A stretch of DNA of 64,000 nt from Nymphaea colorata. Its lineage: Eukaryota > Streptophyta > Magnoliopsida > Nymphaeales > Nymphaeaceae. A program made the position numbers and the translations under genes. The number at the start of each line of letters is the position of its first letter. Position 1 is the first letter of the stretch. Below the pieces are notes generated by a model, which saw only the letters and a program-made list of their open reading frames with translations, was not told where the DNA came from and did no database searches. Of the stretch, positions 35,236 to 46,200 are shown in pieces. The DNA lies in NCBI RefSeq assembly GCF_008831285.2, contig NC_045147.1, forward strand, positions 6,726,334-6,790,333. The letters are read 5' to 3'.

Positions 35236-35640
35236 TTTATTTCATTAAACCTAGATTTGAGATCATTTATAAAGAGGGAGAGAGCATTTTAATTTCCTTA
35301 TATTTTTATGTATGTTTTATTAGCTGCTTTTTTTTATTGAATATGGATTTTATGTAGTTTATATGCATATATAGAGAGACAGAGGGGGAGAGAAGGATAG
35401 CTTAATTTTGTTGCCTTATATTTTCTTACATGTTTTTATCAAGTATTTATTTCATTGTATCTAAATTTTAGGCCATTTATATATGTAGTGAGGGGAAGAC
35501 AAAGCAAAAAGAGGAAGCATTCTCATTTCTCCATATGTTTTTTTTTCCATGTTTTATCAGGTGTTTTATTTTATTATTTGTGGATTTTGTGCAGTATGGA
35601 TGTTTAGAAAGAGAAAGAGAGAAAAAAAGAAGAAGAAAAA
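35236..35640. repeat. Diverged tandem repeat, about four units of ~118 bp
   Basis: Units start near 35236, 35328, 35446 and 35564 with TTTATTTCATT-like words. Each continues with ATATGGATTTT-like words, a purine block (AGAGRGAGAG), and TTATATTTTTYTACATGTTTT-like words. The first unit is shorter (92 bp) and the last is partial. Confidence 0.7.
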
Positions 35641-36300
35641 TATAAAAAACATGCATTAAGCATTTTGGACCTATGGTTTTCCCAAACACTTGACAAGAAG
35701 ATGAATTGGATATTGTCTCTTTACATCTATGCATGTGTCTTCTTGGACAAGAACTCTTTGTTCTGAAGAGACATGTTGTTCCTACTGCCAAGAGGTATGT
35801 TAAGGAATTGATCAAAATATTGTGAAATGAGAAACAAAAACATTTTAAAAATTCAATAAAAGTATCTATCATGTTCAACACACCCGAACATTATAATCAA
35901 TGGCCTAATCCAACATTCACAACTAGAGTTAGGTATTGGGCTGGGTTGCATTGACTCAAGACTCGACAAAGCCATGCTTGGGTAGGCCCAAAGCCGTTGC
36001 CAGAAGCTTGAACTCTGCCCCATTTGTCTAGGTTGACCTGGCCTGACTCAATCTAGAGAGAAAGAGAGGCAGAGGGGAAGCTGAAGGCGATCCACAAGTG
36101 GCCGTTGGCTGTCCCATCAATGTGCAAGCTGTGACGGATGATTGGTCAGGGACACTGGAACAAGAGAAAACGTGAGAGAGAGAGATGCAGGAGATATTTT
36201 AGTATGTATCGGGCCAAGTCGGTTCCCCAGTATATCGTCTTGGCTGGCCCGACTTGTACTACACTTTTATTGATGAAAAATTTGGGCATGTGGGCAAAGG

Positions 36301-36760
36301 ATATTTAATGAGTCAAACCAACTTCAGCTCAACTTGAACTTAGCTGAACTTGAATCGAACTCAATTCATTCAATAAATGAGTCGAGTTCAAGTTAAGAAA
36401 TACACTCACTTAAAAAGAGCTCGACCTAAGCAAGCTCGACTGGTTTAAACTTGAAGAAAGAAAATATATAAAAGCATCATACAATGTTGTCACAAAAAAA
36501 AATGGGCACAATCGAGTACCTTTACAAAAAGCAAGTATCAGGTCGTGAATTCATCAGGTCGTGAATTCAAACCTGAGCGTTTTCCTTTCATGGTCAACCC
36601 AAGCCAGATATCAGCTTGAGCTTAACCTAGCCAAGAACGAGCCTTCTTTAAGCTCGAATCGAGTCGAGCCAAGCTCCAGCTGCGTACTTCAGCTCAACTC
36701 AAGCCGAATTCGAGCTAGCCTAGCTCCGCTCCAATCCGGCTGGTGAACATCCCCCTGTAC
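36301..36760. repeat. GAGTCGAGC-type repeat, possible transposon relic
   Basis: Many AGCTCGA, GAGTCGAG and TCAAGTT words recur, and the block ends GTGAACATCCCC. It resembles 9055-9241 in word content. No inverted ends or target duplication were found. Confidence 0.4.
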
Positions 36761-36900
36761 CCGTGGGCCACACTTGCAGCCGGGCCCAGCCCATTCCGGG
36801 CAGGGTACCGGCTGCCCATGAGGTGCGGGGCCATGTGCCCTGCCTAGCCGGAAGTAGACTGGGCGGAAGGAGACGAGATTAAAGGGGTCTGCCCTGTTAA

Positions 36901-36924
36901 GCCTGTGCTTCGTGCCCGTCCGCG

Positions 36925-36981
<57 letters not shown>

Positions 36982-37002
36982 TGTGCTTCGTGCCCGTCCG
37001 CG

Positions 37003-37034
<32 letters not shown>

Positions 37035-37204
37035 GAGAGCGAGAGAGAGAGAGACGATAAAATGGGAATATGAGAGAGAGAGAGAGAGAGCGTGAGGTTG
37101 GGCTTCCTGCGAGTTCCAATCGATCGAGCTCTTCGCCGCTTCCGACTGACGTCTTCCGATCATGACTGAAGTTCTCTCTCTCTCTCTCTCTCTCATTCTC
37201 TCTC
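36901..37204. repeat. GA/CT microsatellites around the ZOP1 start, with duplicated 30-bp unit
   Basis: GCCTGTGCTTCGTGCCCGTC followed by CGCGGAGAGAG occurs at 36901 and again at 36979, each followed by a long GA run. Another GA run lies near 37072-37092, and a CT run starts right after exon 1 (37175-37204). GA repeats near plant transcription starts can bind BBR/BPC factors, so a promoter or 5' leader role is possible but not shown. Confidence 0.85.
37162..37170 (+). CDS. ZOP1: ZOP1 exon 1 (MTE)
   Basis: ATGACTGAA followed by GT at 37171. Tiny first exon ending in phase 0; start chosen because family members begin MTEYWVSQ. Confidence 0.8.
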
Positions 37205-40200
37205 CCTTTCCCTCTCTTTTTCTGTCCGTCCGCCCTCTTCCCCATCCCCCTCTCTCTTCCTTCCCTTCCTCTCATGCGTGTATATTTCATTTTGTCCGCT
37301 ATTGCAGAAAGCCTCTTCTTTAAGTTACAATTTATAATTTTTAGAGAAATAGAGAACCTGAGCTTGTGTACATGGTGGAGTTGGGAGTCTTTCTAGATTT
37401 TGGGCGTTGACCGTTTGGCTTAAGGGGAGATAGTCACTGTTAACCTCTTCGTTTTCCTATTATGGCATCCACTTTATTCTTCTTTGTGTTTTAATTGGAT
37501 GATTCCCAATTGTTGATTGTCTTGTCGGGATCATGTATTATTACATCTTATGATTTTCTTATTGGAACTCATTGCTGCAATGTTGGTGTTAAAAGGGCAT
37601 ATGTGTTTGCCACTCTGATTTGTGGTGCTTTCTTTCCTTTCAGTATTGGGTGAGCCAGGGGAATAAGTGGTGCGATTTCTGCAAAATTTACATAGCCAAC
37701 AACCCCTTGAGTATTAGGACTCATGAATTGGGCCAGAGGCATAAGGACAATGTGGCAAAAAGGCTTTCTGCAATGCGGAAGGAAAATGCTGCGAAGGAGA
37801 AGGAGAAAAAGGACGCAGAGCGGGCTCTTGAGCACATAGAAGCTGTAAGATGGTTTTCACTCCATTCTCGCTTTCTGCTGTTACCTAAAGTGTTATATGT
37901 AATGCACTTTATTTTTTTCACTTTTGCTCTACTATACTCAGATTTTAGAGAGGACATTTGCAATTGACAGTTTTACTGACCGCAGTTGCATGAATTAGCG
38001 TCGAATTTGACCACATAGTAAACTTTCAGTAAAGTTTGGTCTTGAGCTTGCCGACTGCCTGGTCAAGGATTTTGTGCTTGTTCTATTCTGTTGTATTGTC
38101 CGACTCGTGTTGAAGCAGATGAGTTTGAAACGGCCTTTTGGAAGTTGGAATTAGCATATAATTAATAATTCGAAAGACATTATTTGTAGTCATCAAATAA
38201 ATCTTTGAGTTAACCCTTCAAATTATGACTTGTATGATCACTCAAGGAGTTCTCAGATGGTTCGAACAATTCAGGGGGCATTTAGTCACTTCATACGTGA
38301 AATTGCAGTGTAAGATTTGGATAGGGATGGTACCAGATGAAATATTTTCTCAAATGCAAGAAATGTTTTTCTTAACTACAGGACCTCACATCATCTGATG
38401 TAAGATCTAAAAAGTAAACAGAAAGTTCACTAACCGTCAGACTTAGGAAGAAAGAGTCAGGGTTGAGGCAAAGAGTTAGATAGAGGTGGCTTTGCTTTTG
38501 GTTCCATCTTTCTATTTTCTTTCTTTTTCATCAAAGTTAAATTTTGTATGCATTTCAAAATTACAAAATTTAGGACGGGAGGTTTCATATTCTAAAACCC
38601 TTAACTGATGCAAGGTAGAAAGATGCACCGTAGGTTTCTTGAAGAAAACATCATGAAGGAAGGAGGGGTTTATGTGTTGCAATTAAATGAACACAAAAAT
38701 AGCTTTAGAATTCATAGGTAATTGTATCTGAATAGTGAACCACAAAATAATCTTTGGACCTCTTCGGAGTTTTTAACATCTGAAAAATTTAGCTTTTTTT
38801 TTTAACCTTTAGAGTGTATGTATGATAGCGGTTGCTTAATCCTACTCACACACCCGAGAGAAGCCCAGCTTCAACAAGTCATTGTATTTCACATTTGGGT
38901 TTTCAGTCCCCATTAAGCTCAGTATATATCCCTTAAACAGGGTATCGGGTCTTATTAGTTGCTACTACTTACCTGACCCACTACTGACTACACAGGGTGA
39001 CAGCCACTTGTCCTAAGTCCAAACAGAATCTTGGAAATGAAATGAAATGTGATAAAAGGGGAAAACAGTTCGAGGGTTTTGGGTCCAGCTCTAACAACTT
39101 GTCCTCCCTTCTCTGACACCTTGTCCTCAAGGTGCGAAATCTGGGAATCTTTGCTGAATGTCTTCAGCCCGTTCCCAGGTAGCAGGGATATCGTCGTGAT
39201 GGTTCCGTTCTATGAGCCATTCTTCTTCTGCTCCCCTATTACTCCTGATTTTCCTGAGTCACAGTCGCCTTTAGGGATACATGGAAGGATGTTAGTCCAG
39301 AACTGGGGCTGTGGGGGCCTGCTTTTTAGCAATAGAGGCAGGACAAGGTTTAAGCTTAGATACATGAAAGACTGGGTGTATGGCACTGGCCTCTGGAAGC
39401 TGCAGTTCATATGCCAAGGGTCATATCCTGCACTTAATCCGATAAGGTTCGACGAAGTGTGGGGCGAGCTTGTTGTACCCCCTAGGTAGGTAGAATCCTG
39501 CTGCTTGGGTTGGTCTGCGCAAGTAGACCGAGTCTCCAGCATTGTATTGCTGGTCTTTATGCTTTCGATTGTATTGTATCACCATACGGTTCCGAGCAGC
39601 TGATAAATGCTCCTTGAGATCCTTAAGCACAACATCACAACACCTCAGGCGCATGTCTACTTCTTCCTCTCTTGCTTAACCAGGCTGGTACCTGCGAACA
39701 GCTGGGAGTGGCTTCCCATACACAACTTCAAATGGAGACATACCTGTAGAAGAATGCCAATGTGTGTTGTAGGCTAGCTTTGCCCACGACAAATAATCTG
39801 TCCACAACCTTGGTCGCTGACCTGCTCATTTGCAACTCGGTGCCCTGTAGCTGAAAATATTCCTTCCAAAATGCACTTAGGAAGAGGGGGTGACGGTCAT
39901 TACTGATGGAGCGTGGCATTCCATGCATTTGTCCAATGTAGTCTTGGAAGGACTGGCCACAAATTTGGCTGTGTATGGGTGGGCTGGGGGCACAAAATGG
40001 GCATACTTCGAAACACAATCTACCACCACCATAATCACTACCTTTCCCTGTGAGAAAGAGGTGGGGTTGGGGGGGGGGAGTCCTTCTATGAAATCCATAA
40101 AGAGGTCCTCCCAAATCTGCTCCGGAATTGGTCGTGGCTGCAGCAAACCAGCTGTTTCCATAGTTTCATATTTATTGCGTTGGCATAAGTCGCAGTTCCT

Positions 40201-43200
40201 AACATATTCTCTAATGGCTCTCTTCATGCCTAGCCAAAAGAAGGTGGGGTGCAGCTTGCGATACGTTCCTTCAGCCCCTTCATGTCCCGTTGCATTAACA
40301 ATATGGAAATGATCCAGGAGTATCGCTGGCAGGTCAGTTTCAAGAGGGATAAATATACTTCTGTTGTGATAGAGGTAGGGATGCTTCCATTCATCCCCAT
40401 ACGTCTGGTGAGGGGATGACTGTAATTGATCTTTGATGCACTGAACTGAGGAAGCACGCTGGTGAGATGCCCTAATTTGTTCCCACATGTCCAATTGAAC
40501 CCTTGACAAGGCTAGCAGGGTAGTTTCAGCTTGCTGTTCTGCTGCCCGTGACAGGCTATTGGCAGCACCATTGTCCTTTCCCTTATAAAACTGCACTTCA
40601 AAGTCGAAGCCCATCAGTTTGAAGATCTATCGCTAGAGAACAGGTGAGAGGGTTCACTATTGGAGGCAGAATCTTAAACTGTTGTGGTCGGTCGGCACTA
40701 TGAATTTTCGTCCCATTAAGTAGTGTTAGAATGTATGTATCCCATATGTATACATATATACATTTATATATATCACATATATTAGTCATCTAATATATGC
40801 TTTATATATATATATATATATTTTATATTTTGGGTACTTAGGACACCTATGTAATTTTCACTTTCTTTATGTATTTTTTCTTTATGTATTATTTTCTGTT
40901 TTCCCCTTTTATCCCTCTCCTTTTTCTATTTTTCATAGAGGGAGACTAGTCCCAACGGCTAGATTTCTAGCCGTTGGGACTGCCTCCTCCTTCTTCTCTT
41001 TGGCCCTCTCCTCTATAAATAGGGCAGCTCTCCCATTGTTTTAGGTATGGCTTTTTAGCCTACTTGTATCTCTTTGTGTGATTAATTTAAGTTCTTCTTC
41101 ACCTCTTGTTTGAGGGTTTGTGAGATTGACTTGTTGGTGAAAGCTTCAAGGCTGATATTACTTGAAGAGGTTGCTTCTTTGGGCCTGATTTACATGGTAT
41201 CAGAGCCTCGTCTTTGGCTCTTTGTATTGCTGCCATTCAAGATTGAAGGTTCAGTTTTTATTCTTGCGTTGGAGCTGTGAAGCACTCCAAGTGTTCGAGA
41301 TATTGCTTGCTGCAGTTTTACACAAGAAGAAGAGTGTTTTTGCTGGCTTCTTTTTGGTGATTTCTTGACGAAATCTAGCTCCCTTGGTGGTGAGCTCGTG
41401 GCTGTTGAAAGGGTGACTGGTTTCTATCATTGTTGAGTTTTTATCCTTGCCGTGGACTTCTTTTCACGTGGCTGCCATCTTCTTCATAACTTGTAAGTGG
41501 ATCTACCTTGTTGATTGTGCCCATGGATGACAAAGTCTCTTCTCTTCCTTTTCCCAAACTCTCATCAACAAATTACATACAATGAGCTAGAACTATGGAA
41601 CACTTTATTCGTAGTAAAAGCCTTTGGGGACTAGTTGATGAGACAAAACTTGAACCACAACTAGTCCTTACGAAAGTTGTTGATGGAAGGGCTATGGAAT
41701 TGGATGCAACCGAAAAAGAGAAGGTAATGGCTGAATACAACAAAAAATGGGAAGAATGGAGTGTTGGTCATCACAAAATCATTACTTGGATCTTGACTTG
41801 TGTTGACAATGCTACTAGCGGGCAAATCTCTAAATTAAATTCTGCCCTAGAAGCTTGGGAATATCTAAAGAAAACTCATACCATGAGAGATGTTGCTTAT
41901 ATGCATCATGTTCAACTCAAAATTCACAATCTTCAACAAGGAGATAGATCCATTAAAGATTATGTGGCTGAAATGGATCAATTGTATGATGAATTGAGTA
42001 TTTTTGAACCACATTGGACACAAGATCTTATTCTTAGAGAAAAGCAAATACAACGTGAGAAGTTTTACAAGTTTATCATAGGTCTTAGACCGGAATTTGA
42101 TGGTGTCAAAACCGCTTTACTTCATCGTTCTAAAACACCATCTATGAATGAGGCTATTGCGGAACTTCAAATGGAGGAAAATCGTCTTTGTCTTGATAAA
42201 GAGAAAGTCAACAATGTGCTTGCCACATCTAGGCCGGGGGCCCACTTGAGACCTTATAGACCTCCTCACTTCAATCGTACAAATGAAGGAACAAGGAGAA
42301 AAATTATTTGCTATCATTGTCAAGAAGAAGGACATACCAAGCCAAGATGTCCAAAACTTAGAATTTTTGATAAAAGAAGCAATGTTGCGGCTCAAATTCA
42401 AGAAGAGAAGAAAGAAGCAAGTTCATTCCAACTTGAGCAACTCATAAATGCTCTTCAACCTTTTCTAAAAGGAGGAAGCACACCTTCGACTTTGGGAGCG
42501 ACCGTGGCATCTACTTCTTCAAGTAAGTACTCTTGGATTATTGATTCGGGTGCATCTTTTCATATGACTCCTTATTCCCCTTCTCACTGAATGCACTAAA
42601 AATGATTCTTATTCCTTTGTGAAAACGGTGGATGGTACCTCTCTTGAAATTGATTTTATTGGAAATCTTGACCTAGCTTTTGGATCCAAAATTTTAAAAG
42701 TACCTCAAGTAAGACATATTCCTAAATTAAACTTAAATTTATTGTCCGTTTCTCAAATAGCCGACCTTGGTTTTGATGTAATCTTCTCACAATCCAAATG
42801 TTTGATACAGGATCGGATATCCAAGAAGATGATTGGGGAAGGTTTTAGAACAAATAATCTCTACTACATAGACTTTTTGGACCTTTCAAGACCATCTTGC
42901 AATATCTCCAAAGAATGTGACATTCAAACTTGGCATCAAAGACTTGGACATTCCAATATAGAAAAAATGTCTCATCTTCCATTCATGGAGAATTTTTGTC
43001 AAAAGAACTTTGATTGTAATGATTGTATTAAGGCTAAAATGAAAGCCTTACCTTTTGATAATAGAAATTTTATTGCCCAAAAATCTTTTGATTTGGTGCA
43101 TTCGGATGTGTGGGGACCCGCTCCTATTATGTCAAAAGGAGGATTATTGTACTATGTGATCTTTATTGATGATTATTCTAGGCATACTTGGGTTTATTTT

Positions 43201-46200
43201 CTCAAGCACAAATCGGAAGTATTCACAAACTTTAAGAATTTCTACAACATGATCTATACCCAATTTGGCTCAAATATCAAAGTCTTTAGAAGTGATTCGG
43301 GAGGAGAATTTATGTCAAATGAATTTCAACAATTTCTAAAAGAAAAAGGCATTGTTCATCAAAGATCTTGTCCTAACACTCCACAACAAAACGGAGTGGC
43401 CGAACGTAAACATAGGCACATTATTGAAACTACTAGAGCCCTTCTTTTATCTAAAAATGTTCCCAAAAACTTTTGGGCCGAGGCTGTTTTGACTTCAACC
43501 TATTTAATTAATAGAATGCCTACCAAACTTTTGAAACATATTTCTCCTTTTGAAAGACTTCATTATGTTAAACCTAATTACAATAGACTTAAAGTCTTTG
43601 GTTGCAAATGTTTTGTGTTAAGTGACAAAGACGATAAGCTTTCCTCCAAAGCTATTTGTTGTGTTTTTATTAGGTATTCCGAAACTCAAAAGGGTTATAG
43701 ATGTTATGATATTAAAAAAGATAAAGTTTATGTTTCTAGAAATGTGATTTTTTTAGAAAATGAAGATGGTTTCAAAGATGAACCCAAGAAACTAGAAGAT
43801 TATACTTTTCTTTGGACTAATGATATTGATGATGATGATGATATTGATGATGATTAACCCGATAAAGGTATAGAGGTACCAATTGAAGAAGTCAACAATG
43901 ATAATTCTACTCATATCATCCCTCCAAAAGAGATCTTAGTTTATAGAAGAAGAGACCCCCAAAATCAAGAAACTAATCAATCTCTTCCTAGGAGATCCCA
44001 AAGGCACATTAGGCCTCCTCAAAGATTTGTCTCTTATGAGTCTTTTTCTCCAAAATTTCGAGCTTGTATTATGGCACATCATTCTTTTCATGAGCCATCT
44101 TCTTACCTTGAAGCTAAAGAAGATCCCAATTGGATTGAAGCCATGAATCTTGAGCTTAAAGCTCTTGAAAGCAATGAAACTTGGGATATTGTGCCTCTAC
44201 CAACGGGGAAAAAGACTATTGGTTGTAGATGGATCTATAAAATCAAAACTAGAAGTGATGAAACCTTAGAAAGATATAAGGCCAGACTTGTTGCCAAGGG
44301 ATATGCTCAAGAATATGAGATTGATTATGAAGAAACCTTTGCTCCTGTTGCTCGCATGACTTCTGTTAGAACCCTTATTGCCATTGCCTCTGTTAAACAT
44401 TGGACTATTTTTCAAATGGATGTTAAAAATGCTTTCTTAAATGGTCACCTACAAGAAGAAGTTTTCATGAGTGCTCCCCCTGGTTTTGATCTACCCCAAA
44501 ACAAAGTTTTACGCCTTAAGAAAGCTCTTTATGGTTTAAAACAAGCTCCCAAAGCCTGGTTTGACAAGTTTAGTAGTGTCATGTTTAATCAAGGTTTTAA
44601 ATCTTGCTACTCTGATACTGCCATGTTTGTAAAAACTACCTCCGTAGGTGTAATTGTTTTATTACTGTATGTTGATGATATGGTTATTACTGGGAGTGAT
44701 GATGAAGGGATTATAGAGGTAAAACATTTTATTAGCAAATGTTTTCAAATGACTGATTTGGGAAGACTAACTTATTTTCTTGGAATTGAAGTTGCTTATA
44801 GCAAACAAGGTTATCTTTTTTCTCAAATGAAGTTTGCTAGTGAATTAGTTGACAGAACAGGTATCTCAGATGACAAAGTTGTGGATACTCCAACAGCACT
44901 GGGAGTAAAAATGAAAATTGATGATGGAGAGATATTGGAGAATCCCACTCCTTTTCGGCAAATAGTTGGCGCTCTCTCTTATCTCTCCATCACCAGACCT
45001 GACATTGCTCATGCTGTGCATGTGATAAGCCAATTTCAACAAAGACCCACCTCAGTACATATGGGAGCGGCAATGCGGATTGTCCGTTATGTGAAAAACA
45101 CTATCAACAAAGGACTATTTCTGTCTTCTTCTTCTATATTAGAATTAGTTGCGTATACAGATGCTGATTGGGGTGGAGATCCCAATAATAGGCACTCCAC
45201 CACTGGTTTTTGTGTGTTTTTAGGTGACTCCTTAATTTCCTGGCGATGCAAGAAACAGAATAAGGTATCGCTATCATCAACAGAAGCTGAATATCGAGCA
45301 ATGGCAACTACAACAATGGAGATAGTGTGGCTCAAAAGCTTACTGAAAGATATGGGAATTCATATTACGAATCCTGTCAAGCTTTGTTGCGACAACAAAA
45401 GTGCAATCTATATTGCTAGCAACCACACATTCCATGAAAGAACAAAGCATATAGAGATGGACTGCCATTATGTTCGTGAAGAGTTCCAACTTCCTTCAGA
45501 AAAACATAGATCTCTCCTACGTCCAATCAGAGTATCAACTTGGCGATTTCTTCACTAAAGCTCTCGCTGCTACCAGATTTAATTTTCTCTTTGGCAAACT
45601 TTCGGTTATCACACCGTAAGTTTGAGGGGGGGTGTTAGAATGTATGTATCCCATATGTATACATATATACATTTATATATATCACATATATTAGTCATCT
45701 AATATATGCTTTATATATATATATATATATTTTATATTTTGGGTACTTAGGACACCTATGTAATTTTCACTTTCTTTATGTATTATTTTCTGTTTTCCCC
45801 TTTTATCCCTCTCCTTTTTCTATTTTTCATAGAGGGAGACTAGTCCCAACGGCTAGATTTCTAGCCGTTGGGACTGCCTCCTCCTTCTTCTCTTTGGCCC
45901 TCTCCTCTATAAATAGGGCAGCTCTCCCATTGTTTTAGGTATGGCTTTTTAGCCTACTTCTTGTATCTCTTTGTGTGATTAATTTAAGTTCTTCTTCACC
46001 TCTTGTTTGAGGGTTTGTGAGATTGACTTGTTGGTGAAAGCTTCAAGGCTGATATTACTTGAAGAGGTTGTTTCTTTGGGCCTGATTTACAAGTAGTGCC
46101 TCCACTTCATAACTGCCATAATGATGGCCATGAGTTCCCTTTCATAAGTCGATTTTGCACTGAAGGCAGCTCTCATGACCTTACTAAAAAAGGCTATCAG

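Larger units (their letters stand above)
34342..36900. other. Region upstream of ZOP1 without genes, repeat-rich
   Basis: Contains the ~118-bp tandem repeat (35236-35640), AT-rich sequence, and a GAGTCGAGC-rich repeat (36301-36760). The frame 35477-35881 (-) lies on repeat sequence and has no motif. No gene is supported. Confidence 0.5.
40724..46091 (+). mobile_element. Young Copia retrotransposon nested in the Gypsy RNase H, TSD AGTAG
   Basis: LTRs at 40724-41194 and 45633-46091 are flanked by perfect AGTAG duplications (40719-40723 and 46092-46096). They differ by one substitution, a 15-bp tandem duplication in the 5' copy and a 3-bp indel. The primer site TGGTATCAGAGC starts at 41195 and the polypurine tract TTTGAGGGGGGG ends at 45632. 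Gag, protease, integrase, RT and RNase H are all present in order. At least two nonsense codons and two frameshifts disable the polyprotein. It is the youngest large insertion in the window by LTR identity. Confidence 0.97.

Noticed and set aside
36844-37290. Minus-strand frames of 99-148 codons rich in Ser/Leu/Arg
   Set aside because: They are translations of the GA/CT microsatellites around the ZOP1 start, in two phases, and overlap exon 1; no protein motif.
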